Positions 1-9,785 of a stretch of DNA of 64,000 bases are shown here, piece by piece; positions within the stretch are counted from its first letter, which is position 1; each line of letters starts with the position of its first letter. The notes under the pieces were generated by a model. That model ran no database searches. It saw only the letters and a program-made list of their open reading frames with translations, and was not told the DNA's origin. The DNA is from Knoellia locipacati (lineage in GTDB: Bacteria; Actinomycetota; Actinomycetes; Actinomycetales; Dermatophilaceae): NCBI RefSeq assembly GCF_007992835.1, contig NZ_BKBA01000002.1:62001-126000 (forward strand). The letters run 5' to 3'. Both the position numbers and the translations under genes were made by a program.

Positions 1-234
1 GAACGTCACGCCCTTGCCGGCCTCGGTGGCGTTGAACGCTGGGATGAGCTTGTCGAAGCCGACCTTGGGCACGGCGTAGCCGTAGAGGTTGAGGGTGCTC
101 GTCGAGGCCTGGTCGGCGCCCTGGGGCTCGGCCGCCCCGGCCGTGTCGCTCGCGCCTCCACCGGCACAGGCCGACATCACCAGCGCACCGGCGGTCGCGG
201 CGGCGGCCAGGGCGAGGCGGGGATGACGGCTCAT
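1..234 (-). CDS. Sulfate ABC transporter substrate-binding lipoprotein (5' part only)
   Basis: First 78 codons of a periplasmic-type binding protein; the rest lies beyond the left edge. The N-terminus has basic residues, an Ala-rich hydrophobic stretch and a lipobox (VMSAC, Cys near residue 23), so the product should be a lipid-anchored extracellular protein. The mature part begins with a Ser/Thr/Ala-rich linker and then NLYGYAVPKVGFDKLIPAF, which matches the first strand and helix of sulfate/thiosulfate-binding proteins (Sbp/CysP family). In that family it delivers sulfate to CysTWA permeases, whose genes are probably just outside. The ATG at 234 is the natural start because the signal sequence follows at once. 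The family is likely; sulfate specificity is inferred from the partial sequence. Confidence 0.72.
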   Translation of the reverse strand, partial: MSRHPRLALAAAATAGALVMSACAGGGASDTAGAAEPQGADQASTSTLNLYGYAVPKVGFDKLIPAFNATEAGKGVTF

Positions 235-307
235 GGTGGGGCTCCTTCGATCGGGTCCGTCAGAGCTGGCCGTGCGGCCGCACTTCCTGTCGGACACCCC
301 GATCTTT

Positions 308-326
308 GGATAAGCCGAAGTTATCC
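308..326. promoter_or_regulatory. Inverted repeat upstream of the sulfate-binding protein gene
   Basis: GGATAA (308-313) and TTATCC (321-326) form a 6-bp inverted repeat with a 7-nt spacer. It lies about 75 bp upstream of the sulfate-binding protein start, in the only AT-rich part of this spacer. It could be an operator for a sulfur regulator; no regulator is visible in the window. Confidence 0.3.
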
Positions 327-365
327 GTCAAACAACGTCAGATTATGTCTCGCATCGTGGAAGCC

Positions 366-1454
366 TCACCACGTCACGCCTCGCAGGACGACGGCATCCG
401 GCTCCCCCAGCGCCGTGACGTCCTCGCGGGGGTCGCGCGACAGGACGAGCAGGTCGGCGTCGGCGCCCTCCTCGAGCCCCGGTCGCCCGAGCCACGCGCG
501 CGCTCCCCACGTCGCTGCGCCCAGGACCTCGGCGTGCGTGAACCCGATCCGGGTGAGCTCGACCGCCTCCTTGGCCGCGAGCCCGTGCTCGATCGAGCCT
601 CCCGCGTCGGTCCCGACATAGATGGGTATGCCGGCCTCCCGAGCGGCGCCGAACGTCTCGTAGCGCCGTGCGTGCAGGTCGAGCATCCGCCGGTGGTAGT
701 CGGGGAACTTCTCGCGCGCGGGCTCGGCGATGCCCGGGAAGGTGGCGATGTTGACGAGGGTCGGGACGATGGCGATGCCCTGTGCCGCGAACGCGTCGAT
801 GGTGGCGGGCTCGAGCCCGGTGGCGTGCTCGATACAGTCCGTGCCGGCCGCGGCGAAGTCGCGCAGCGAGTCCGGGCCGAAGCAGTGGGCCGTCGTGCGG
901 GCGCCCTCCTCGTGGGCTGCGGCGATGGCCTCCGTGAGGACGTCGGCCGGCCAGCAGGGTTCGAGGTCGCCGGTCTCGCGGTCGATCCAGTCACCGACGA
1001 GCTTGACCCAGCCGTCGCCGGCGCGGGCCTCGATGCGCACGCGCTCGACGAGCTGCTCGGGCTCGACCTCCCACGCGTAGTTGCGGATGTAGCGCTTGGT
1101 CCGCGCGATGTGGCGCCCGGCCCGGATGACCTTGGGCAGGTCGTCGCGCTCGTCGATCCAGCGGGTGTCGGCCGGCGAGCCGGCGTCGCGGATGAGGAGG
1201 GTGCCGTTGTCGCGGTCGGTGCGCGCCTGCTGCTCGGCGGTGGCGTCGTCGACCGCGCCGTGGCGGTCGAGCCCGACGTGGCAGTGGGCGTCGACGAGGC
1301 CCGGGACGAACCAGCCACGCAACGTCTCGACGTCGTGACCGGCGCCGGTCGGGCGTTCGTAGGTCATCCGACCCCCGACCACCCACGCCTCAGGACGCAC
1401 GTCCTCGGGTCCGAGCAGGACCTCCCCGACCAGGTGCAGCACCGATGCCGTCAT
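366..1454 (-). CDS. Amidohydrolase superfamily metal-dependent hydrolase
   Basis: A 362-residue amidohydrolase. The metal-binding HxH motif is in GLVDAHCHVGLD (about residue 60); later motifs are TAHCFG and CIEHATG, which supply further His ligands, and the catalytic Asp in YVGTDAGGS. The short beta domain before and after the barrel (ADLLVLSRDP near the C-terminus) is typical of imidazolonepropionase/dipeptidase-like members that hydrolyse amide or cyclic amide bonds in the cytoplasm. The substrate cannot be read from the sequence. An open frame continues 28 codons upstream, but the ATG at 1454 begins the first beta strand and the extra residues look non-coding. It lies downstream of the alpha/beta hydrolase, separated by a likely terminator hairpin. 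Confidence 0.85.
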   Translation of the reverse strand: MTASVLHLVGEVLLGPEDVRPEAWVVGGRMTYERPTGAGHDVETLRGWFVPGLVDAHCHVGLDRHGAVDDATAEQQARTDRDNGTLLIRDAGSPADTRWIDERDDLPKVIRAGRHIARTKRYIRNYAWEVEPEQLVERVRIEARAGDGWVKLVGDWIDRETGDLEPCWPADVLTEAIAAAHEEGARTTAHCFGPDSLRDFAAAGTDCIEHATGLEPATIDAFAAQGIAIVPTLVNIATFPGIAEPAREKFPDYHRRMLDLHARRYETFGAAREAGIPIYVGTDAGGSIEHGLAAKEAVELTRIGFTHAEVLGAATWGARAWLGRPGLEEGADADLLVLSRDPREDVTALGEPDAVVLRGVTW

Positions 1455-1509
1455 GGCACCCGACCTTATGCGCCCGCCGCGGCCGGCACCGTGTGCGGGC
1501 GCTCTCGCA

Positions 1510-1553
1510 GCGTCTGCGGCAACGGTTGCTAGAACCACCGATTGCGCAGACGC
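1510..1553. terminator. Long imperfect hairpin between two minus-strand genes
   Basis: GCGTCTGCG (1510-1518) pairs with CGCAGACGC (1545-1553), and the stem continues inward with mismatches to about 17 bp around a 10-nt loop. It lies 28 bp after the hydrolase stop, so it is probably that gene's terminator. There is no T-tract, which is common in actinobacteria. Its stem resembles the hairpins at 24.4 and 41.9 kb. Confidence 0.55.
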
Positions 1554-1580
1554 AACGAGGAAAGGCCGCCGGGGCGGGCG

Positions 1581-2396
1581 TCAGGCGGGGGCGGCGAGGA
1601 CGCGGCGCAGCGCCTCGATGACGACCGCCGGCGCGTCGCTGTGCACCCAGTGGGAGGCGCCCTTGACGGTGAGCTGGCGCACCCGCGGGAAGAGCGCGCG
1701 CATCGTCGGCGAGTCCTCGTCCTTGATGTAGCGCGACTCCGAGCCGGCGATCCACAGGACGGGACCGGCATACGGCTCGACGTCGCCCGGTGCGAAGGGG
1801 AAGTCGGCGATGACCGAGTGCTGGCCGCGGGCCGCGTCGGCGACGAAGAGCTCGACGTTGGCCTGCCAGCGCCACGACGTCCCCTCGCGCCGGAGGTTCT
1901 GGAGGAGGAACGCCTTGACACCGGGATCGGGCTCCTCGAACCGCGCCTCGGCGTCGGCACGGTCGCGCAGCTCCCCCAGTGGCAGGCGCTGCATCTCGTC
2001 CATGTAGCCGGTGAACCGGTCGAGGTTGACGTAGTCCTTGGGCGCGATGTCGACGACGACGAGCTTCGCCACGAGCGAGGGGTCGGTGAGCGCCAGCGTC
2101 ATCGCGACCTTGCCGCCGAGCGAGTGACCGACGACGACCCACGGCCCCTCGTCGACGGCGCGCAGGGTCGAGGCGACGGACGCGGCATACGCCTCGAAGG
2201 AGAACTCCTGCGTCCACGGGCTGCGACCGTGGTCGGGAAGGTCGACGAGCGTGCACCGCGCGCCGTCACCCGAGGGACCCGCGAGCGCCTTGGCGATCGT
2301 CGACCAGTTGCGTCCCTGGCCGAAGAGACCGTGGAGGAAGGCGATCCGCGGTCCGGCGGTCCCGACCGACAACGTGTGGAGCGGCGCGGTGTTCAC
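1581..2396 (-). CDS. Alpha/beta hydrolase, YbfF/ABHD11-like esterase
   Basis: A 271-residue alpha/beta-hydrolase fold protein. The oxyanion-hole region is HGLFGQGRNW near residue 22, the strand-loop LVDLPDHGRS follows, and the nucleophile elbow is GHSLGG (GxSxG). The late VLWIAGSESRYI strand and the His of GASHWVHSDAP complete the triad. FTGYMDEMQRLP in the cap and the overall pattern resemble YbfF/ABHD11 esterases acting on acyl esters or acyl-CoA. No signal peptide is seen, so it should be cytoplasmic. A GTG at 2396 is the best start, giving the usual length; no convincing ribosome-binding site precedes it. The gene begins 10 bp after the ffh stop and is probably co-transcribed with ffh. 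Confidence 0.82.
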   Translation of the reverse strand: MNTAPLHTLSVGTAGPRIAFLHGLFGQGRNWSTIAKALAGPSGDGARCTLVDLPDHGRSPWTQEFSFEAYAASVASTLRAVDEGPWVVVGHSLGGKVAMTLALTDPSLVAKLVVVDIAPKDYVNLDRFTGYMDEMQRLPLGELRDRADAEARFEEPDPGVKAFLLQNLRREGTSWRWQANVELFVADAARGQHSVIADFPFAPGDVEPYAGPVLWIAGSESRYIKDEDSPTMRALFPRVRQLTVKGASHWVHSDAPAVVIEALRRVLAAPA

Positions 2397-2406
2397 GACC
2401 GGGAGG

Positions 2407-4011
2407 TCACTTGCCCAGGAACTTCTCGAAGCCCTTGGGGAGCTGCGCCGGGTCCATGGCAGCCGGGTCGAACCCACCGGGCGCCCCGGCGCCACCGCCG
2501 AAGGACGAGCCGGCGGGCTTGGACGACGCACGCTGGGCGTCGGCCCGCGCGTCGGCCGCGCGCTTGGCGGGGTTGCCGGACTTCGACTTCTTGCCGCGCA
2601 CCTGCTGCTGCTGGCGGGCCTTCTTGCCACCACCGCCCATACCCGGCATGCCGGGGATGCCGCCACCTCGGGCGAGCTGCTTCATCATCTTCTGGGCCTC
2701 GCCGAACCGCTCGAGCAGCTGGTTGACCTCGGAGACGGTGACACCGGAGCCGCCGGCGATGCGGGCGCGGCGCGAGCCGTTGATCTGCTTGGGGTGGTTG
2801 CGCTCGAACGGCGTCATCGAGCGGACCATGGCCTCGACGCGGTCGAACTCGCGCTCGTCGAGGTTGTCGAGCTGGGCCGACATCTGGCCCATGCCCGGCA
2901 TCATCTTGAGCATCGACTTGAGCGAGCCCATCTTCTTGATCGCCGACATCTGCTGGAGGAAGTCGTCGAACGTGAAGTCCTCGGCTGCGAGGAACTTGCG
3001 CTCCATCTCGGCGGCCTGGGTGCGGTCGAACGCCTTCTCGGCCTGCTCGATGAGGGTGAGGACGTCACCCATGTCGAGGATGCGCGAGGCCATGCGGTCG
3101 GGGTGGAAGACCTCGAAGTCGCGCACGCCCTCGCCGGTCGACGCGAACATGATCGGGCGGCCGGTGATGCCGGCGACCGACAGGGCGGCGCCACCGCGGG
3201 CGTCGCCGTCGAGCTTGGACAGGACGACACCGGTGAAGTCGACGCCCTCGAGGAACGCCTCGGCGGTCTCGACGGCCGCCTGGCCGATCATCGCGTCGAT
3301 GACGAAGAGGACCTCGTCGGGGTCGATCGCGGCTCGGATGTCGCCGGCCTGGCGCATGAGGTCGGTGTCGACGGCGAGACGGCCGGCGGTGTCGACGATG
3401 ACGACGTCGTGCTGCTTGGACACGGCCTCGCGTATGCCGTCGCGGGACACCGCGACCGGGTCACCGAAGCTGCGGGTGCCCTCACCGGTGGGCCCGACGG
3501 CGTCGTGGCCGCCGACGTTGCCCTGCTCGGGTGCGTAGACGGGGACGCCGGCGCGCTCACCGACGACCTGGAGCTGGGTGACGGCGTTGGGGCGCTGGAG
3601 GTCGGCCGCGACGAGCATGGGCGTGTGGCCCTGCTCCTTGAGCCAGTGCGCCAGCTTGCCGGCGAGCGTCGTCTTGCCCGCGCCCTGCAGGCCGGCGAGC
3701 ATGATGACGGTCGGGCCGGTCTTGGCGAAGCGGATCGTGCGGGTCGCGCCACCGAGGATGGCGACGAGCTCCTCGTTGACGATCTTGACGACCTGCTGGG
3801 CCGGGTTGAGCGCCTGCGACACCTCGGCACCGAGGGCGCGCTCACGGACGGCGTGCGTGAACTCCTTGACGACCGGCAGCGCGACGTCGGCGTCGAGCAG
3901 GGCCATCCGGATGTCGCGGACGGTCCTGTTGACGTCGGACTCGGACAGACGCCCCTTGGTGCGGAGGTTCTTGAAGGTCGACGTCAGGCGGTCGGAGAGG
4001 CTCGTGAACAC
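2407..4011 (-). CDS. ffh: Signal recognition particle GTPase Ffh (SRP54)
   Basis: The 534-residue SRP54 homologue binds SRP RNA and signal sequences of nascent membrane proteins and docks with FtsY at the membrane. The N domain starts MFTSLSDRLTSTFKNL. The G domain has the P-loop GLQGAGKTTLAGKLA (about residue 107), DTAGR and TKLDGDARGG-type motifs. The M domain holds Met-rich signal-peptide-binding helices (KSMLKMMPGMGQM) and the RNA-binding NGSRRARIAGGSG segment. A Lys/Arg-rich then Gly/Pro/Ala-rich tail of about 80 residues is longer than in E. coli but normal for actinobacteria. Its receptor gene ftsY is at 11.0-12.2 kb, separated by the nitrogen genes. Confidence 0.97.
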   Translation of the reverse strand: MFTSLSDRLTSTFKNLRTKGRLSESDVNRTVRDIRMALLDADVALPVVKEFTHAVRERALGAEVSQALNPAQQVVKIVNEELVAILGGATRTIRFAKTGPTVIMLAGLQGAGKTTLAGKLAHWLKEQGHTPMLVAADLQRPNAVTQLQVVGERAGVPVYAPEQGNVGGHDAVGPTGEGTRSFGDPVAVSRDGIREAVSKQHDVVIVDTAGRLAVDTDLMRQAGDIRAAIDPDEVLFVIDAMIGQAAVETAEAFLEGVDFTGVVLSKLDGDARGGAALSVAGITGRPIMFASTGEGVRDFEVFHPDRMASRILDMGDVLTLIEQAEKAFDRTQAAEMERKFLAAEDFTFDDFLQQMSAIKKMGSLKSMLKMMPGMGQMSAQLDNLDEREFDRVEAMVRSMTPFERNHPKQINGSRRARIAGGSGVTVSEVNQLLERFGEAQKMMKQLARGGGIPGMPGMGGGGKKARQQQQVRGKKSKSGNPAKRAADARADAQRASSKPAGSSFGGGAGAPGGFDPAAMDPAQLPKGFEKFLGK

Positions 4012-4033
4012 CGCACAAGGTTAACCGCCGCGC

Positions 4034-6415
4034 TCAGGTGGTCCCGTCACACGTGTCGATGATGACGGCGACGACCTGCGCCACCTTGCCCGGGCCCAGG
4101 GGGTGACCCGAGAAGTCGGTGACGTAGAACGTGTCGAGGGTCTGGCCGGCATACGTCGCGATGTGCGCGGAGCGCACCGAGACCCCTGACTTGGCGAACG
4201 CCATGCCCAGCTCGTGCAGCAGACCCGGACGGTCCTCGGCCCGGACCTCGAGCACGGTGGCCTCGTCGCTGGCGCCGGGGACGACGAGCGCCCGCGGCTG
4301 GCCGGGGGTGCCGATGGTCGACTCCCGGCTCGGCCGCGCCGCGAACTGGCGGCGCCGGTCGAGCAGCCCCAGCGGACCACGGTCACCGGTGGCGAGGCGT
4401 GCCAGGCCGCGCTGCAACCGCGGCTGCTCGGGCTCGTTGCCGCTCGGCGACTCCACGTGCCACTCGTTGACCGCCACCCCGTCCACGGTGCGCAGGATCG
4501 CCGTGCGGACGACGAGGCCCTCGGCCGCGAGCAGGCCGGCGGTGTCCGCGAAGAGCCCGAGCCGGTCGCGGTCGGCGATGTCGATCCGGTAGGACCCGCC
4601 GTGCGCGAGGACCTCGACGTGCGGGTCCCCCGCCGCGAGCGCCCGTACGAGGGCCTCGGGGACGACGCCCTGCCCGACGTTGGCGGCCGGCGTCGAGACG
4701 GTGGGGATGCTCGGGTCCAGACGGTCGCGCACCTCGGTGGCGAGCTGGGCGAGCAGGGCCGCGCGCCAGTCGGTCCAGGCCTTGGGCCCGGCGGCGACCG
4801 CGTCGGCCTCGGTGAGCGCGAGCAGCAGGTCGAAGCGGTCCCGGTCGCCGGCCACGGCCGTGACCGCGGCGTCGATGGTGCGCGGGTCCGAGTGGTCGCG
4901 GCGCGTGGCGAGCTCGATGAGGGTGAGGTGCTCGCGCACGAGCGAGGACACGACCTCGACGTCGTCCTCGGTGTGCCCGAGGCGTCGCATCACCGTCTCG
5001 GCGATGGGTGCGCCGGCGCGGGAGTGGTCGTGCGCCCCCGGCACCTTGCCGATGTCGTGGAGCAGGGCCGCGAGGAGCAGGAGGTCGGCGCGACCGACGC
5101 CGCGCACGAGCCCGGTCGCGTGCACGACGGTCTCGATGAGGTGGCGGTCGACGGTGTGGCGGTGGACGGCGTTGCGCTGCGGACGCGAGCGGACGGCCGC
5201 CCACTCGGGCAGCCAGCGCTCGATGATCCCCTGCTGGTCCAGGCCCTCCCAGACGGTGACGAGCCCGGGGCCGGCGGCGAGGAGGTCGCTGAACAGCCCC
5301 CGTGCGAGCGGCGACCACGGGGTCGGCACGTCGCCGCACTTCGTCGCGAGGTTCTCGAGGGTCGTCGGCGAGATCGGGAGGTTCGCGCCGGCGGCGACGA
5401 CCGCGGCACGCAGCGGCAGGAGCGGGTCGCTCTCGGGCTGGCGGCCGGCGCCGAGCACGACCTCGCCGTCGCTCTCGAAGAGCCCGTAGCCCAGCGGCGA
5501 CATCTGCGGGCGGCGTGGGCCGACCCGCAGGACGCGGGCGCGCTGGGACTGGCCGGCGCGGCGCACGGTCCCGTCGAGGGCGTAGGCGATGGTCCGGCCG
5601 GCGTCGGACACGTCGGCGAGCAGGTCGTCGGGGTCGCCGTAGCCGAGCAGGGCGGCGACGGCGTCGTGGTCCTCGCGTCCGAGACGGTCCCGTCCGCGAC
5701 CGGTGACCACGTGGACGGCGTCGCGCACGTCGAGCAGGAGCCCGTATGCCGTGTCGACCTCACCTCGCGGACGGTCCGCGAGCCAGGCCTCGGCGAGGGC
5801 GCTGAGGATCGTCATGTCGCGCAGGCCGCCGTGGGCCTCCTTGAGCTCGGGCTCGATCGACTGGGCGAGGTCCCCGTGGCGGTGGTGGCGCACGGCCATG
5901 GCGTCGGTGAGCTGCGGCAGCCGCTTGCGGGCGTTGGCCCGCCAGTCATGGCTCACCGTGGCCCGGGCCGCGGCCACGACCTCGGAGTCACCGGCGACCG
6001 GCGAGATGTCGAGCAGGCCCACCGCGGCGGTGAGGTCGTCGGCGGCGACGGTCCGGCACTGGTTCACCGTGCGGACGCTGTGGTCCAGCCTCACCCCGGC
6101 GTCCCAGATCGGGTACCAGATGCGGTCGGCGAGCCGGGTGACCTCGTCGTTGGACAGGGTGCGGCCGTAGTGCAGGAGCACGAGGTCGTAGTCCGAGAGC
6201 GGACCGGCGTCGCCGCGTCCCACGCTGCCCACGGCGGCGAGGGCGACACCCTCGACCCGGTGGCCGCGCACCGCGTCCTCCCAGAGCTCGCCGAGCCACT
6301 GCGCGTTGAACTCCGCGAGCCGGCGACGGCGCTCGGGGCCCGACCCGACCTGCTCGAACGCCCGCGTCCCCGCGAGGTCGAGCCGGCGGGCGGCGACGTC
6401 CGCGATGTCAGTCAT
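4034..6415 (-). CDS. glnD: PII nucleotidyl(uridylyl/adenylyl)transferase GlnD
   Basis: A 793-residue bifunctional enzyme that adds and removes a nucleotidyl group on PII according to glutamine level; in actinobacteria the modification is adenylylation. The nucleotidyltransferase motif is GSVGRGDAGPLSDYDLVLLH near residue 70. The HD domain follows (LLHDIGKVPGAHDHS, about residue 450) and two ACT domains end the protein (the last at VLEVRAEDRPGLLHELGMAF). The ATG at 6415 is preceded by GGGGAGGA about 7 nt upstream, which fixes the start although the frame stays open through three upstream 15-bp repeats. It is downstream of amt-glnB on the same strand, so sensor, signal protein and transporter form one locus. 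Confidence 0.95.
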   Translation of the reverse strand: MTDIADVAARRLDLAGTRAFEQVGSGPERRRRLAEFNAQWLGELWEDAVRGHRVEGVALAAVGSVGRGDAGPLSDYDLVLLHYGRTLSNDEVTRLADRIWYPIWDAGVRLDHSVRTVNQCRTVAADDLTAAVGLLDISPVAGDSEVVAAARATVSHDWRANARKRLPQLTDAMAVRHHRHGDLAQSIEPELKEAHGGLRDMTILSALAEAWLADRPRGEVDTAYGLLLDVRDAVHVVTGRGRDRLGREDHDAVAALLGYGDPDDLLADVSDAGRTIAYALDGTVRRAGQSQRARVLRVGPRRPQMSPLGYGLFESDGEVVLGAGRQPESDPLLPLRAAVVAAGANLPISPTTLENLATKCGDVPTPWSPLARGLFSDLLAAGPGLVTVWEGLDQQGIIERWLPEWAAVRSRPQRNAVHRHTVDRHLIETVVHATGLVRGVGRADLLLLAALLHDIGKVPGAHDHSRAGAPIAETVMRRLGHTEDDVEVVSSLVREHLTLIELATRRDHSDPRTIDAAVTAVAGDRDRFDLLLALTEADAVAAGPKAWTDWRAALLAQLATEVRDRLDPSIPTVSTPAANVGQGVVPEALVRALAAGDPHVEVLAHGGSYRIDIADRDRLGLFADTAGLLAAEGLVVRTAILRTVDGVAVNEWHVESPSGNEPEQPRLQRGLARLATGDRGPLGLLDRRRQFAARPSRESTIGTPGQPRALVVPGASDEATVLEVRAEDRPGLLHELGMAFAKSGVSVRSAHIATYAGQTLDTFYVTDFSGHPLGPGKVAQVVAVIIDTCDGTT

Positions 6416-6459
6416 GCGAGGGTCCTCCCCAGGTGTGCTGCTCGAATGCTGCGGTGACT

Positions 6460-6504
6460 GCTTGCGCAGGTGCTGCTTGCGCAGGTGCTGCTTGCGCAGG
6501 TGCT
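6460..6504. repeat. Three perfect 15-bp tandem repeats upstream of glnD
   Basis: GCTTGCGCAGGTGCT occurs three times in exact tandem (6460-6474, 6475-6489, 6490-6504) between glnB and glnD. Read on the minus strand, the frame leading into GlnD would give three QHLRK units, but the ribosome-binding site at the later ATG argues against translation here. Each unit contains the palindrome TGCGCA. Confidence 0.9.
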
Positions 6505-6507
6505 GCT

Positions 6508-6582
6508 CGACTGATTGCCCCACCGGGCTCCTTCGCGCGGTGCCGCGCGTTCTGGGGACCGGCCCAATGGGGCAATCAGTCG
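6508..6582. terminator. 75-bp nested hairpin between glnB and glnD
   Basis: CGACTGATTGCCCCA (6508-6522) and TGGGGCAATCAGTCG (6568-6582) form a perfect 15-bp inverted repeat. The 45-nt interior has its own short stem (CGCGCG-GTGC-CGCGCG). It starts 8 bp after the glnB stop. It may terminate amt-glnB transcripts partially, or stabilise their 3' end, so that glnD is expressed less. Confidence 0.6.
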
Positions 6583-6590
6583 TGGGTACG

Positions 6591-8359
<1,769 letters not shown>

Positions 8360-8436
8360 GGGGAAGGAGTCTGCGAGCACGCCGTTTCACGTCGCCGCGC
8401 GTTGTGTTACAGCCACGTTGCACCTCGCGGCGTCGC

Positions 8437-8452
8437 GTAAGAAGTGTGTTTC
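8437..8452 (-). promoter_or_regulatory. Candidate GlnR half-box upstream of amt
   Basis: On the minus strand this reads GAAAC-N6-CTTAC. It matches the inner b1-a2 part of the actinobacterial GlnR consensus (gTnAC-n6-GaAAC repeated). The outer half-sites are not recognisable. amt-glnB-glnD is a classical GlnR target, which is why the partial match is recorded. Confidence 0.35.
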
Positions 8453-8533
8453 GCGCCCTGCGTCGCCGTGAGCAGAGCCGGTATGCCGGGTGCTCACGTC
8501 CGCGTCCCGGCCCGCCGGTGCGAGACTGGGGGC

Positions 8534-8926
8534 ATGACCCCTCCCGTGCTCGTCTACGACGGTGACTGCGGCGTGTGCACCAAGCTTGCGCGCTTCGTCA
8601 CGACGACCGTGCGTCCCGCGCCCGAGAGCTTCTCGGTCAGCGCCTACCAGGACCTCGACCTCGATGCCCTCGGCCTCACGCCCGAGCAGTGCGACGAGGC
8701 GCTGCAGTGGGTGGCCAGGGGCGGGCGCGTCAGCTCGGCCCAGGACGCCGTGGCCCGGGTGCTGCTCGCCGGGCGCCTCCCGTTCCGGCCGCTGGGTGCG
8801 GTGATCCTCGTGCCGGGCGTCAACGCCCTGGCCGGTCTGGTCTACCGCTGGGTCGCGCTCAACCGACACCGGCTCCCGGGCGGGACGCCGGCGTGCTCGC
8901 TGCCGGCGGCGCAGCGCCCGAGCTGA
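8534..8926 (+). CDS. DCC-family thiol-disulfide oxidoreductase
   Basis: A 130-residue DCC family protein named after the N-terminal motif, here VYDGDCGVCTKLARF (residues 6-20), with the redox CxxC pair. The typical C-terminal part is also present (PGVNALAGLVYRWVALNRHR, then a conserved Cys). Proteins of this type are predicted thioredoxin-fold thiol oxidoreductases, often encoded next to HTTM or DoxX-like membrane proteins. The ATG at 8534 follows a GGGGG run. Its 3' end overlaps the end of the convergent HTTM gene by 68 bp, so the two meet tail to tail. Role unproven. Confidence 0.82.
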   Translation: MTPPVLVYDGDCGVCTKLARFVTTTVRPAPESFSVSAYQDLDLDALGLTPEQCDEALQWVARGGRVSSAQDAVARVLLAGRLPFRPLGAVILVPGVNALAGLVYRWVALNRHRLPGGTPACSLPAAQRPS

Positions 8927-9785
8927 GCCGGCGCTCCCCGACCCACCTCCCGGCTCGCGTGCGCGCCCACCACGCCCGCAGCCGGTCCGCGTACTCCTCG
9001 AGCGGGAGGAACGCGAGCATCATGACGAGGTGCGGCCAGAACGCGATCGTGATCGCGGCATACGTCATGGCGTGGAAGGCGAACCACGCCGCGACCGCCC
9101 GCCGGCGCCACCTCTCCGACAGCAGGAAGATCACCGGCGCCGTGATCTCGGCCGCCATGAGCACCCACTGGAACCAGTGCAGCGTCCAGGGGATCTCGAG
9201 CAGCCACTGCGCCCACGGGGTCCCCCGGCGCACGACGGCGCGCACCATCGTCGCCGAGTTGACCCACTCGAGCCCACCGAAGCGGAGCTTGGCCCACGCC
9301 GAGAGGAAGTAGGTGGCGACGGCGGCCAGCTGGATGGCCCGCAGCGCGAAGCCCGCGGCCTCCGAGAGGCGCCGGTCCGACAGGTGCGCGATGCCGACCG
9401 TGGGCAGCAGGGCCAGCGCGACGACGAAGTCGGCCCGGTCGTGGTCGACCTTGCCGTAGCTGAAGGCGACGTACTGGTACCAGATCCAGCACACGGCCAC
9501 GACCCAGCCGAGCAGCCGCGGCGCCCGACCGGAGATGGCCAGCGCGGCGGCGACGACGCAGCCCCACTTGAGCACCTCGACGAGCAGCACCGAGGCGGGA
9601 GGCAGGTGCAGCACCTGCCCCATGACGAGCGGTTCGTACCAGACCGGGTCGGCCTCACCGTGGTACCAGCCGGAGGTGTGGAGCAGGAGGACGTCGACGA
9701 TGACGAACGCGAAGACGAGCGCGCGGAGCACGGCCACCCGGGCCAGCGGCACGGGGGCGAAGAGCCAGTCGCGCAGCCGGCTCAC
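8859..9785 (-). CDS. HTTM-domain (vitamin-K gamma-carboxylase-like) membrane protein
   Basis: A 308-residue integral membrane protein with 6-8 predicted segments. The N-terminus RLRDWLFAPVPLARVAVLRAL, the WYHGEADPVWYEP loop, and the segments around ATYFLSAWAKLRFGG and AMTYAAITIAFWPHLVMM match the horizontally transferred transmembrane (HTTM) family related to vitamin-K-dependent gamma-carboxylase. Bacterial members are of unknown function. The GTG start at 9785 overlaps the stop of the upstream gene in a GTGA junction, so translation is coupled. The 3' end overlaps the DCC oxidoreductase gene in antisense. The pairing with DCC and a small anchored protein suggests a membrane redox unit. Confidence 0.75.
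   Translation of the reverse strand: MSRLRDWLFAPVPLARVAVLRALVFAFVIVDVLLLHTSGWYHGEADPVWYEPLVMGQVLHLPPASVLLVEVLKWGCVVAAALAISGRAPRLLGWVVAVCWIWYQYVAFSYGKVDHDRADFVVALALLPTVGIAHLSDRRLSEAAGFALRAIQLAAVATYFLSAWAKLRFGGLEWVNSATMVRAVVRRGTPWAQWLLEIPWTLHWFQWVLMAAEITAPVIFLLSERWRRRAVAAWFAFHAMTYAAITIAFWPHLVMMLAFLPLEEYADRLRAWWARTRAGRWVGERRLSSGAAPPAASTPASRPGAGVG

Noticed and set aside
2251-4062. A long plus-strand open frame opposite ffh
   Set aside because: Antisense shadow; composition follows the complement of ffh codons and no motif is present.
4214-6457. A plus-strand open frame of about 750 codons opposite glnD
   Set aside because: Antisense shadow of an intact GlnD with all motifs.
6460-6504. Tandem repeats as a CRISPR array
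   Set aside because: The units abut directly without spacers and no cas gene is present.
6416-6523. GlnD start at the GTG at 6523, adding 36 residues with QHLRK repeats
   Set aside because: A strong ribosome-binding site precedes the ATG at 6415 and the extra residues have no counterpart in the family.
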